Positions 9,053 to 16,540 of a stretch of 19,101 nt of DNA are shown here, piece after piece. The position numbers and the translations under genes are program-made. The stretch's first letter is position 1. Every line of letters starts with the position of its first letter. The stretch lies in NCBI GenBank assembly GCA_029937655.1, contig JAPYPK010000023.1:1-19101 (forward strand), given 5' to 3'. This DNA is from Nitrospinaceae bacterium. Lineage in GTDB: Bacteria; Nitrospinota; Nitrospinia; Nitrospinales; VA-1. Below the pieces are notes generated by a model. It was not told where the DNA came from and made no database searches. It was given only the letters and a program-made list of their open reading frames with translations.

Positions 9053-10051
9053 ATGTCGGCTGATCAAATCATTCATAGTATTGGCGAGGGAAAGATTGGC
9101 CCATTTTATTTTCTTTATGGGGTAGAAAGTTTTTACCGTTTAGAAATAATTCGAGCGCTAAATCAAAAGTTGATCACACCAGATAACAAGGATTTTAATC
9201 TAGAAAATTTTGAGGCTCGTGAGTCATCAGTAGGTGATTGGATTGGGGCAGCAAAGACACTATCTTTTTTGGGAGGGATGAAACTTGTTATTGTAAGAAA
9301 TTTACATGAAACAACCATAGAAGATTCTGAACAAAAAAAACTTTTTGAATATGTTGCCGATCCAGGGTTGGATTCATGTTTGGTAATTACAGCAGACAAG
9401 GTGGACCGAAAACGAAAACTTTATAAAAATCTAACAACTCAAGAAGGGGCGTTGTCCTGTGAAGCACCCCAAGAAGCGGGACTTCTTAGTTGGGTGCAAC
9501 ACCGGGCTAAATCTTTTGGCTATGATTTGAGTTCGGGAGCAGCTCGAAAAATGGTAGGTCGAGTTGGAGCCAAACCGGGGATTTTAGCGAAAGAACTTGA
9601 AAAGGCGCTGACCTATGCGGGAAAAGAAAACAAAATTACAGAGTCCATGGTCGGAGACCTTGTCGGGGATATCAAAGTGGAAAACGCTTTTTTGTTGACG
9701 GAAGCTCTTAAGGAAAAAAAAATAGAGAAGGCACTGCTGTTGTTGCAAAACCAACTAGACCATGGGGAAGACCCGGTGAAAATACTGGGTTTGATTGCTT
9801 GGCAATTTAGAACGCTGTGGGAAGTTAAACATTATCAGGCACAAAAATATGGGGTCCAAAAAATAGCTCAGCAGATGGGAGCAAAGCCATTTTTAGTTGA
9901 GAAGGCCCTGCGGTACACAAAAAATTTTAATAGATCAAAACTACAAGAAGGTATGAAGTATTTGTTGGAAGCTGATCGAGAGCTTAAAACCTCCAGCAGG
10001 GAGCCTCGGGGGGTTTTAGAGACGCTGCTCTTGCGAATTTGTTCAGGCTGA
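9053..10051 (+). CDS. holA: DNA polymerase III subunit delta
   Basis: The delta subunit of the clamp-loader complex opens the sliding clamp during DNA replication. The 332-aa length is typical. The N-terminal GPFYFLYGVESFYRLEII segment (17-34) is the usual opening of the degenerate AAA+ domain. LSFLGGMKLVIVRNL (about 69-83) and the later helical region with KILGLIAWQFRTLWEVK (about 243-259) are characteristic. The last helices (LLEADRELKTSSREPRGVLETLLLRI) form the C-terminal collar domain. It starts 10 bp after lptE with no Shine-Dalgarno sequence, so translational coupling is likely. The stop codon lies inside the 3' end of the convergent rpsT gene (9-bp overlap). Confidence 0.95.
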   Translation: MSADQIIHSIGEGKIGPFYFLYGVESFYRLEIIRALNQKLITPDNKDFNLENFEARESSVGDWIGAAKTLSFLGGMKLVIVRNLHETTIEDSEQKKLFEYVADPGLDSCLVITADKVDRKRKLYKNLTTQEGALSCEAPQEAGLLSWVQHRAKSFGYDLSSGAARKMVGRVGAKPGILAKELEKALTYAGKENKITESMVGDLVGDIKVENAFLLTEALKEKKIEKALLLLQNQLDHGEDPVKILGLIAWQFRTLWEVKHYQAQKYGVQKIAQQMGAKPFLVEKALRYTKNFNRSKLQEGMKYLLEADRELKTSSREPRGVLETLLLRICSG

Positions 10052-10315
10052 AGTGGATAGTTGGTAGACTTTTCTTGCTAGACCAGAAACCTTGCGAGAG
10101 GCAGCCCGCTTATGAATTATTCCCTTGGCGGCATTTTTTGCGATAATTTTCGATGCTTCCTTTAGAGAGTTTTGTGCTCCCTCAACGCTCTTTTCCTCTA
10201 CCTCGAGGAGAACACCCTTTATAGCATTCTTAATTTGAGAACGTCTGGTTTTATTTCGTTCATTTCGTTTTTCGTTTTGACGATTGCGTTTGAGCGCAGA
10301 TTTATGGTTAGCCAA
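10043..10315 (-). CDS. rpsT: 30S ribosomal protein S20
   Basis: S20 binds 16S rRNA early in 30S assembly. The product is 90 aa, strongly basic and helical, beginning (M)ANHKSALKRNRQNEKRN and ending in the usual A-rich/K-rich C-terminal part with NAAKGIIHKRAASRK. I place the start at the TTG at 10315, not at the TTG 18 nt upstream (10333). An AGGAG lies 6 nt before the downstream TTG, and family members begin at exactly this Ala-Asn. A UUG start is also known for E. coli rpsT, where it takes part in weak initiation and autoregulation. It has its own promoter and a leader of about 46 nt. It overlaps holA tail to tail. Confidence 0.97.
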   Translation of the reverse strand: MANHKSALKRNRQNEKRNERNKTRRSQIKNAIKGVLLEVEEKSVEGAQNSLKEASKIIAKNAAKGIIHKRAASRKVSGLARKVYQLSTSA

Positions 10316-10367
10316 GAAACTCTCCTGAATCAAAAGGTTTAATCTCTACAGATAGAAGTAATCCTGC

Positions 10368-10397
10368 AATGTACTTTGTTTTGGGAGAGTTTGTCAA
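10368..10397 (-). promoter_or_regulatory. rpsT promoter
   Basis: On the minus strand a perfect TTGACA -35 (10397-10392) and a TACATT -10 (10373-10368) are separated by 18 bp. Transcription would start near 10361, 46 nt before the UUG start of rpsT. Confidence 0.7.
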
Positions 10398-10429
10398 GGA
10401 ATTGGTGTCCTAAATGGCAAAAGGATATT

Positions 10430-10450
10430 AAAAAGCTCCTATTTTAGGAG
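10430..10450 (-). terminator. Rho-independent terminator behind the TPR gene
   Basis: On the minus strand a perfect 6-bp stem CTCCTA/TAGGAG with a 3-nt loop (10450-10436) is followed by C and five T's. It lies 30 bp after the stop codon of the TPR gene and before the rpsT promoter, exactly where a terminator separating them should be. Confidence 0.65.
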
Positions 10451-10479
10451 AAGAGAAGGAGGTGTTTGCAAAAAACTTG

Positions 10480-10833
10480 TCATCGGTCGAGATGTTTTTC
10501 TATCAACTTGGACTCGAGTATTTTTTTGTTACCATTTGCAAACTGTTGAGCTTGTTTAAAGAGTTTTTTTGTTTTTTCCTGATTGCCCTTCAGGTGTTGC
10601 ATCAAACCCAGATTAAAATAGATTTCTCCGGCGGTGCCATCTGCAACTCTGGCTTGAGTAAATGCGATCAACGCGTCTAAATCTTTCCCTTCATAAAAAT
10701 ATTTAATTCCTCGGTCGTTATGTATTTTTGCCGAAGGTTCTGCTGCTGTTGGTAGTAGCAGGGGGGTCTCTTTGGTTTTATCACAATTAGTGATGGTTAA
10801 TGTAAACAGTAGAATTAAAATTAAATTCTTCAT
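10480..10833 (-). CDS. Small TPR-repeat lipoprotein-like protein
   Basis: A 117-aa protein with an N-terminal hydrophobic signal (residues 3-14) followed by TNC, with the cysteine at 17 and DKTKE after it. This resembles a lipoprotein signal, although Asn at -1 is not ideal for a lipobox. A short linker (20-35) leads to two TPR-like helix pairs, about 36-66 (NDRGIKYFYEGKDLDALIAF) and 69-102 (EIYFNLGLMQHLKGNQEKTKKLF). Such proteins usually act as periplasmic scaffolds; no specific role can be assigned. It stands alone between the small Tyr-rich ORF upstream and rpsT downstream, with its own terminator. Confidence 0.82.
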   Translation of the reverse strand: MKNLILILLFTLTITNCDKTKETPLLLPTAAEPSAKIHNDRGIKYFYEGKDLDALIAFTQARVADGTAGEIYFNLGLMQHLKGNQEKTKKLFKQAQQFANGNKKILESKLIEKHLDR

Positions 10834-10908
10834 AAAAGTAGTTGGTTAGAGGGTGTTGATGTATATTAACTTTAGTTGTTAGTAAATTAGATTCAATAAA
10901 GTTATAAA

Positions 10909-11088
10909 TTAATTAAGACCGTATACCGATGGATAGTGAAGTGGTTTTTTTATGTAGTACCCCTGATGCATGTAGATGGCATAAAAACCTTCTAGGCTAT
11001 TCTTAAAGGCAGGGAATTGCGTTCGGCCCGTTTGAGCAAGGGAATAACCAAGGTAAAAAAAGTATCTAACTATTCGATTGGGTATCAT
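10909..11088 (-). CDS. Uncharacterised 59-aa tyrosine-rich small protein
   Basis: An ATG-started ORF of 59 codons begins 3 bp after the stop codon of the phosphorylase gene on the same strand (stop TAA, then AAA, then ATG) and ends with TAA at 10911-10909. I do not recognise a family. Nine of 59 residues are Tyr and five are Phe, with motifs such as RYFFYLGY near the start, GFYAIYMHQGYY in the middle and HYPSVYGLN at the end. It has no cysteine, one acidic residue and several basic residues, and no clear membrane segment or signal peptide. Immediate linkage and the non-random composition favour a real gene; the absence of a Shine-Dalgarno sequence is not evidence against it here, because most neighbours lack one. 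Confidence 0.55.
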   Translation of the reverse strand: MIPNRIVRYFFYLGYSLAQTGRTQFPAFKNSLEGFYAIYMHQGYYIKKPLHYPSVYGLN

Positions 11089-11091
11089 TTT

Positions 11092-11994
11092 TTATGCAGG
11101 ACCTAGCCAAGTGTGCCAATCATCATTAATCACACCTTTTTTTTTATAGCGGTCCATAGCGTTTTTGCAGTGGCAGGTTCGTTCAGTCCTTAATAGGCCT
11201 AGAAATGTTCCAGCAAGAATACTGGGAAAGCGAGAAACGGATTCTTCAACTTGTATTTTTTCTTGATTTGTCTGCATACCTTCAAACAACTCTCCTGTTT
11301 TAAACTCACGTGCGACGGTGCCTTCGGCAAAATTGGTTAGATAGCAAATAGACGCATAGCATATTTCAAGTTCGCGGGCGAGAAAGAGTTCCGGAGCAAG
11401 GGTCATTCCAACAAGATCTCCACCATGTAAGCGAAATTTTTTAATTTCAGCAGGGGTTTCCAGTCGTGGTCCTTCAGTGCAGACATAGACTGCTTGCTCG
11501 TGATGAGAGAATCCAAGTGAGCACATTGAATCATGGACTACTTGTTGGATTTGAGGGCAAAAGGGACGATCTTGGCGAATAAAACCAAGGCCCCGGTTTT
11601 TAAAAAAAGTGGTTTCCCGGTTTTTAGTCTCATCAATTATGTCATTAGGTAATACATATTCGCCTGGCTTAAAAGATGGGTTGATGATACCTGGGCCAGA
11701 CCACGAAATAATACGCTCAACGCCACATTCCTTGAGGGCATAAATATTGGCGCGATAATTAACAAATGGAGCAGTGATTGAATAGTCTTTTTCTCCGTGC
11801 CGTGACAGAAATAGGTATTCTAAGTTACCAGCCCGAAAATGATGAATAGGGGCGCTTTTCCCAAAGGGAGTTTCTAATGTAATGGTATCTATATTTTCTC
11901 CTAGAGCACCATTTGTAAGTAGATCATATGCACCGCTTCCACCTATAACACCAAGTGGAGTTGAAACAGGATCTTTTCCCGGAGATTTGCTCAT
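11092..11994 (-). CDS. mtnP: 5'-methylthioadenosine/purine nucleoside phosphorylase family protein
   Basis: A PNP/MTAP-family phosphorylase of 300 aa, the family that cleaves methylthio- or purine nucleosides with phosphate to base and (methylthio)ribose 1-phosphate. The N-terminal phosphate loop GVIGGSG is at 15-21. SRHGE is at 64-68 and NYRANIYALKECGVERI (79-95) is MTAP-like. EGPRLETPAEI (174-184) and TNFAEG (220-225) resemble the 6-oxopurine PNPs. Human MTAP has the adenine-contacting aspartates in a T-D-x-D arrangement where this protein has Asn221 and Ala223. A Cys-x-Cys pair sits at 274 and 276. The substrate could therefore be methylthioinosine or another 6-oxopurine nucleoside rather than methylthioadenosine. 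It overlaps the upstream carbonic-anhydrase-like gene by ATGA. Confidence 0.9.
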   Translation of the reverse strand: MSKSPGKDPVSTPLGVIGGSGAYDLLTNGALGENIDTITLETPFGKSAPIHHFRAGNLEYLFLSRHGEKDYSITAPFVNYRANIYALKECGVERIISWSGPGIINPSFKPGEYVLPNDIIDETKNRETTFFKNRGLGFIRQDRPFCPQIQQVVHDSMCSLGFSHHEQAVYVCTEGPRLETPAEIKKFRLHGGDLVGMTLAPELFLARELEICYASICYLTNFAEGTVAREFKTGELFEGMQTNQEKIQVEESVSRFPSILAGTFLGLLRTERTCHCKNAMDRYKKKGVINDDWHTWLGPA

Positions 11995-12500
11995 TGGTGT
12001 GAATAAGTTTGAATATCATTTACATAATGGCTTGCCGAGTCGAGAATCGAACGGATTTCGTTCTCGGTCAGTTTGCGTTTAACTTTTGCCGGCGCGCCTA
12101 TTACCAAGTTGCCAGGTTGTATGTTAGTGCTTGGGGTCACTAGAGAACCTGCGCCAACTATACAGTTTTCACCAATTGTCGAACCATCCATTACCGTCGC
12201 GCCCATTCCTATAAGGCAGCGAGATTCAATGGTACAGGCGTGAAGGGTAGCATTGTGCCCGACAGTTACGTCATCTCCAATGGTGAGCGGATACTTTTCC
12301 CGAGCCACGTGAAGCACGCAACCATCCTGAATATTGGTACGTTTCCCGATCCTAATATAATTAACATCACCACGAATTACTGCATTGAACCAAATACTAC
12401 TTTCCGCACCTATTACTACATCACCAATTACCGCAGCACTTTCAATAATATAGGCTGAAGAATCAATGCGGGGCATTTTGTTTTGGAATGCTAAAAGCAT
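11991..12500 (-). CDS. Gamma-carbonic anhydrase-like hexapeptide-repeat protein
   Basis: A left-handed beta-helix protein of 169 aa built from hexapeptide repeats (for example VIGDVVIG, IGKRTNIQDG, IGDDVTVG, IGENCIVG). The three metal-ligand histidines of the gamma-carbonic anhydrase/YrdA/PaaY family are all present, His64 (CVLHV), His82 and His87 (VGHNATLHAC). Arg43 and Asp45 (IRGD) and Gln58-Asp59 (IQDG) are also conserved. The C-terminus is an extended helix (ENEIRSILDSASHYV). Many family members are not proven carbonic anhydrases, so metal binding is a firmer inference than activity. The start at 12500 is preferred because MLLAFQNKMP matches the usual N-terminal lead-in. Its stop overlaps the start of the phosphorylase by 4 nt, indicating coupling. 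Confidence 0.93.
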   Translation of the reverse strand: MLLAFQNKMPRIDSSAYIIESAAVIGDVVIGAESSIWFNAVIRGDVNYIRIGKRTNIQDGCVLHVAREKYPLTIGDDVTVGHNATLHACTIESRCLIGMGATVMDGSTIGENCIVGAGSLVTPSTNIQPGNLVIGAPAKVKRKLTENEIRSILDSASHYVNDIQTYSHQ

Positions 12501-12598
12501 TTTAACTATTCAAGGATTACTAGTTTGATTTTTAAAATTAAATTATTGCCAGCTGAAATATTAAAAATAACTATTAAGGTGAAATGGAAATTTTAGAT

Positions 12599-13360
12599 TT
12601 AGTGTTCAGTTTGTTTCGCTAAAGTTAAATGTACATTTCGCATAATATCGTAACATTTATTTGCCAGAATTTTTCGATCAGTCTCCCCTTGAAGCGAGGG
12701 TAGAATTTGAACCGTTACATCCAATTGTTGTTGTTTTAGAAGTTTAATAAGATGTGTTAGGAAATTAGTATTATGCCAACAGGCAACAGATGGTTTTTTG
12801 TTGTCATGATAATAAACCACAACAGGTACTACCGGTTTCCCAGTTTGAATAGCTGCTTCAAAATGGGATGATTTAAACGGTAAAATATCCTTACCATCTG
12901 TGGCCTGTGCTTCTGGAAAGAGGACTACAGAGCACTTTGCCTTCAAGCGGCGCTGAATTTGGTCAATCGTGAAGCGAACCTGTTGTTTTTGGTTTCTGTC
13001 CACGAAAATAGTAGCGCCAAGTTGTGTTAACCAGCCCACAAAAGGCCATCGTCGGACCTCAGCTTTAGATACAAAAAAAGATGGGAAACAGGAACCCATA
13101 ACAAAAATATCCGGTGCGCCCACATGATTTGCAATGATAAGCGACCCTGGGGCAACCATAGATTTATGGTCTACCTTAACTTTAATATTAAATAATAAGC
13201 ATGAGCATTGTGCCCACAGTGTTGAAAAAAAAATAACAGTACGGTAATAATTTTCTTTAGACAAACAATAAATAAAAAACAAAATAAAACCTATTAGTCC
13301 GAAACAAATATAGGTTGGGACTAAAACGAGCATTCTTGTTATAGCGAGTAGGTATCCCAT
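12599..13360 (-). CDS. PlsC-type 1-acyl-glycerol-3-phosphate (or related lysolipid) acyltransferase
   Basis: A membrane acyltransferase of 253 aa that would transfer an acyl chain to a lysophospholipid at the inner membrane. A hydrophobic N-terminus (about 5-32) anchors it. The catalytic HX4D motif is NHVGAPD (His79, Asp84). Motif II is FVSKAEVRRWPFVGWL (96-111), followed by GATIFVDR. Motif III reads FPEA at 148-151 instead of FPEG, followed by TDGKDILPFKSSHFEAA (154-170), and a V-P-V-V motif (176-179) closes the site. The TDG..LPFKSS segment reminds me of the OlsA/lyso-ornithine-lipid branch as much as of PlsC, so the acceptor is uncertain. It follows the SGNH-like gene with 7 bp between them. 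Confidence 0.92.
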   Translation of the reverse strand: MGYLLAITRMLVLVPTYICFGLIGFILFFIYCLSKENYYRTVIFFSTLWAQCSCLLFNIKVKVDHKSMVAPGSLIIANHVGAPDIFVMGSCFPSFFVSKAEVRRWPFVGWLTQLGATIFVDRNQKQQVRFTIDQIQRRLKAKCSVVLFPEAQATDGKDILPFKSSHFEAAIQTGKPVVPVVVYYHDNKKPSVACWHNTNFLTHLIKLLKQQQLDVTVQILPSLQGETDRKILANKCYDIMRNVHLTLAKQTEH

Positions 13361-13367
13361 GAGAGTT

Positions 13368-14162
13368 TTAGAATGTTTCTTCAGTTTTGTTTATTATGCC
13401 GAGCATGTCGGTTAATAATATCCGAGCGGCATTATTTGCTATAGAGAATACTAGTTCTGAGGTCTTGAATTTTGGAGAAACGTTAGTGTTAAGAGAAGAG
13501 GTTAATTTCTTAGCGATATGGGACCATGCCGATTGGCTTTTAAGGATGCTGTAATGAATTTTATCTATACCGCAAAACTGATTCATGTCATTGATTACAG
13601 TTACCTTCTTATTGGAAGACTGTAGAATGAACTTGTTGATAACTGTAATATTATTTGAGGCCTGAGAGTATTTTATCGGACTCCTTGGAAAAAAAATCTG
13701 ACGGATGATGTGAAAGCGTAATTCACTAATATCATTTTCGAGGTCTACGGGGATTGAAGTAATAAAAATATTTGTTTTAAACTCACCCAATGCGTTAACG
13801 AGGTATTGCAAGCCGTTAATGATTTTCTCCGATGAAACACCGTACATAATGTCATTGCCAATGTCTGTGATAAGAGCGATTACCGGCTGGTCTTTTAACC
13901 TTTTGTTTCGGACTGCTTCCAGAATACCGCACTTGAGAATCGGAGAATAGACTGCGTTGAGTATTCCACCGCGGCTTAGATAGCCCCTTCCTGGGCCCAT
14001 GGCATGAAGAAAACTCGCTGGCCTTGGGAATATGCATCGTTCGATGCAGTCTTTCAATCCATGAAAGGAACGAGCTAGATTGCTTGCACCAAGGAAAATA
14101 AAAAGTACAGGGTTTTGTGTTTGATCCTCAGTCGAAGTGGTTAGAGGGAGGATAAGGGACAT
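13368..14162 (-). CDS. SGNH/GDSL-like hydrolase family protein (putative)
   Basis: A 264-aa protein that I assign to the SGNH fold from spaced motifs. FIFLGASNLAR (21-31) fits block I with Ser27 as nucleophile. ALITDIGNDIMYG (96-108) fits block III with Asn103. GIDKIHYS (198-205) fits block V with Asp200 and His203 in the DxxH spacing. GPGRGY (56-61) may supply the block II glycine. There is no signal peptide, so it should be cytoplasmic or membrane-peripheral. Members of the family are esterases, lipases or acetyl-transfer enzymes; the substrate here is unknown. It sits between ftsK (41-bp gap) and the acyltransferase gene (7-bp gap), which suggests a lipid or acyl substrate. The gene is sure; the family is moderately supported. 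Confidence 0.85.
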   Translation of the reverse strand: MSLILPLTTSTEDQTQNPVLFIFLGASNLARSFHGLKDCIERCIFPRPASFLHAMGPGRGYLSRGGILNAVYSPILKCGILEAVRNKRLKDQPVIALITDIGNDIMYGVSSEKIINGLQYLVNALGEFKTNIFITSIPVDLENDISELRFHIIRQIFFPRSPIKYSQASNNITVINKFILQSSNKKVTVINDMNQFCGIDKIHYSILKSQSAWSHIAKKLTSSLNTNVSPKFKTSELVFSIANNAARILLTDMLGIINKTEETF

Positions 14163-14203
14163 GTTTGCTTTTTATTAAGCATTGTTTCCCCGGTGAGTTG
14201 GGC

Positions 14204-16540
14204 TCACTCCGCAGGAATGGGATTGACATAAATTTCACGAGGCCTAACCCCATCTGAGGGACCCACCACGCCATCTCGCTCCATCATTTCTATAATGCTT
14301 GCGGCACGATTGTAACCTATTCTTAACCTTCTTTGTATGTATGAAATAGAAGCTTGTCGGTCTTTTGCGACTAATGCCAAGGCTTCGTCATACCTTTCGT
14401 CGTATTCTTCTGTTTCTTCAGGTTTTTTCTTGTCTGTTACCACAACTTCAAAAATCTCTTCTTTATAGGTAGGTTTTTTTTGTTCCTTAATGAAACTTGT
14501 AATCTTTTCAATTTCCTCATCACTTACCATGGCACCATGAATTCGTACCAGCCGGTGAGTTCCTGGGGGCATAAATAACATGTCTCCTTTCCCAAGAAGT
14601 TTCTCGGCCCCCATGGAATCAAGGATAGTTCGGGAGTCGACTCGAGAGGTTACCTTGTAGGACATACGAGACGGGAAATTGGCTTTGATGATTCCGGTTA
14701 AAACGTCAACAGAAGGACGCTGTGTGGCGACAATTAAATGAATCCCAGACGCGCGCGCCATTTGAGCAAGTCTAGTGAGTGCTTCTTCTACTCCCTTAGA
14801 AGCAACCATCATAAGGTCAGCCAATTCATCGATGACAATCAGAATGTAGGGTAGTTTTTCTGGGGGTTCGGTGGGTTTGTCGTTTTCTTTCTCTAGTTCG
14901 TCAGATTCCACTTCGTGAGGTTTGATAGTGTTTTTATTATTCTGCTCCCATTGTTTTAGTTTTTGCTCATATTTTTTACGTTCTTTATCTATCTTTACGT
15001 TGAACCCGCTGAGGTTTCGAACACCTATTTCAGCCATCATCTTATATCGATTTTCCATTTCCTGTACAGCCCAGGCTAAGGCTGCAGCAGCTTTTTTCGG
15101 GTTCGTGACAACCGGTGCAATAAGGTGAGGAATCCCATCGAAAATCGATAGTTCCAACATTTTTGGATCAATCATTATCATTTTGACTTCATCAGGCGTA
15201 GCGTTAAGAAGAATACTGCAGATCATGGCGTTTAATCCGACGCTTTTCCCAGAACCAGTAGAACCAGCCATCAAAAGATGTGGGATTGTGGCCAGATCTT
15301 GCGCTACAGGTACGCCAATATTGTCTTTTCCAATTGCCATCATTAATTTTGAATTCGATTCGGCAAACTCTTTAGAAGTTATTATTTCTTTAAATGAAAC
15401 AACTTCCTTTTTAACATTAGGAATTTCTATTCCTACGACAGGTTTTCCTGGGACAGGGGCAAGAATGCGTAAGCTAAGCGCTCGCATAGCGAGTGCAAGG
15501 TCATCGCTCAAGGAGAGAATTCTACTGACCTTGATTCCTGGGGCAGGTTCAAATTCATATAATGTGATGACAGGCCCAGGGAGAACTTGCACGACTTTTC
15601 CTTCTACTCCAAAGTCAGCTAGTTTGCGTTCTAATATAGAAGTACTGATCAGGATTTCTTCTTTCATTTCATCCGAGTTTTCTATCGGTAAAGGATCATG
15701 TAGCAAACTGACAGGTGGAATTTGATAATTTCCGTTTTCAGGTGTCGGTGGTTGTTTTTCCTCCACAATAAAACCGGTATTTCTATTTTTTCTCCGAGGG
15801 ACAATGGTAGGAACCTGAGTCGATTCCGTGGTTTTTTCAGGAGGTCTGGTTCTTGTTATAATTAAAGGTTCGGTTGGTTCAAATATTTCATTGGGATTTT
15901 CTTTAGCAATAATAGTAGACTCACGAACAGTATTGACCCACTCGCTTACCACTAGTTTTAACTTGTTAGATAGTCGCAATAACTTACCAATACCTGTTCC
16001 TGTAAGTTTGCCCATGGTTTCCAGCATAGGGTTTACAGTTTTTCCCGTCATGGCAAGGAGTGAGGCTAAAATCATGGTGATCAAAAAAATGGTGGCACCG
16101 ACATTACTTAACCACATGACTAGAAACCTTCCTAGAGCAGTACCTGTGAGACCTCCTACTTGAGCATAATTATTGAAAATAGGATCTGAGTTCATTTGAA
16201 CTGCGCACAAAGCACACAATCCTATGAGTAAAAAAACTCCTGAAAACAAACGAAGTGGCCAATGATTAAATTCTTTTCCTCGCACGCAAGCCCATCCAAT
16301 AATCAGGGTTATCACAGGGAAGAAAAACGCACCACTTCCAAAAAACTGGACTAGCCCATCAGAAATATAGGCGCCAACTATACCCCCGGAGTTTGCAACT
16401 AATTTCTGAGAGGAAAGAGATGTGTTCATCGATGGATCTGCGGGAGAGTAGGTTGCTAGAGATACGATAGAGAATAGGGAAAAGGCCAAGACCGCTATTC
16501 CCAGAAAATCGCGAACAAAGATAGAGGTTTTTTTATTCAT
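14204..16540 (-). CDS. ftsK: DNA translocase FtsK/SpoIIIE
   Basis: A septum-located DNA pump that clears chromosome DNA during division. The 778-aa protein has a membrane domain of four to five helices (about 9-31, 55-87, 98-116, 140-166) and a linker (about 200-285). The alpha domain lies at about 295-395. The RecA-like beta motor carries Walker A GSTGSGKS (426-433), Walker B ILIVIDE (566-572) and ATQRPSVDVLTG (605-616). The C-terminal gamma winged helix (about 715-775, RQASISYIQRRLRIGYNRAA) is the domain that reads KOPS and activates XerD in known homologues. A charged stretch of about 45 residues (517-562) separates GFNVKID from Walker B. The ATG overlaps the end of nadB by 8 nt, so it is probably translated from the nadB transcript. 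Confidence 0.98.
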   Translation of the reverse strand: MNKKTSIFVRDFLGIAVLAFSLFSIVSLATYSPADPSMNTSLSSQKLVANSGGIVGAYISDGLVQFFGSGAFFFPVITLIIGWACVRGKEFNHWPLRLFSGVFLLIGLCALCAVQMNSDPIFNNYAQVGGLTGTALGRFLVMWLSNVGATIFLITMILASLLAMTGKTVNPMLETMGKLTGTGIGKLLRLSNKLKLVVSEWVNTVRESTIIAKENPNEIFEPTEPLIITRTRPPEKTTESTQVPTIVPRRKNRNTGFIVEEKQPPTPENGNYQIPPVSLLHDPLPIENSDEMKEEILISTSILERKLADFGVEGKVVQVLPGPVITLYEFEPAPGIKVSRILSLSDDLALAMRALSLRILAPVPGKPVVGIEIPNVKKEVVSFKEIITSKEFAESNSKLMMAIGKDNIGVPVAQDLATIPHLLMAGSTGSGKSVGLNAMICSILLNATPDEVKMIMIDPKMLELSIFDGIPHLIAPVVTNPKKAAAALAWAVQEMENRYKMMAEIGVRNLSGFNVKIDKERKKYEQKLKQWEQNNKNTIKPHEVESDELEKENDKPTEPPEKLPYILIVIDELADLMMVASKGVEEALTRLAQMARASGIHLIVATQRPSVDVLTGIIKANFPSRMSYKVTSRVDSRTILDSMGAEKLLGKGDMLFMPPGTHRLVRIHGAMVSDEEIEKITSFIKEQKKPTYKEEIFEVVVTDKKKPEETEEYDERYDEALALVAKDRQASISYIQRRLRIGYNRAASIIEMMERDGVVGPSDGVRPREIYVNPIPAE

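Noticed and set aside
10455..10680. A perfect AAGGAGGTG on the plus strand leading into a 72-codon frame from GTG at 10462
   Set aside because: The GTG overlaps the SD-like sequence, so the spacing is wrong. The frame is antisense to the TPR lipoprotein-like gene, which has a signal peptide and repeat pattern. The purine run is better read as sequence beside the TPR gene's terminator.
12240..12458. Plus-strand frame opposite the carbonic-anhydrase-like gene
   Set aside because: It is the mirror of the hexapeptide repeats, with no start signals of its own.
12488..12500. Palindrome ATGCTAAAAGCAT enclosing the start codon of the carbonic-anhydrase-like gene
   Set aside because: A 5-bp, AT-containing stem with a 3-nt loop is too weak to argue for regulation, and the N-terminal residues it encodes fit the family.
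15183..15725. 180-codon open frame on the plus strand opposite ftsK
   Set aside because: It is antisense to the conserved alpha and motor domains of ftsK and its translation shows no domain; it is a codon-bias shadow.
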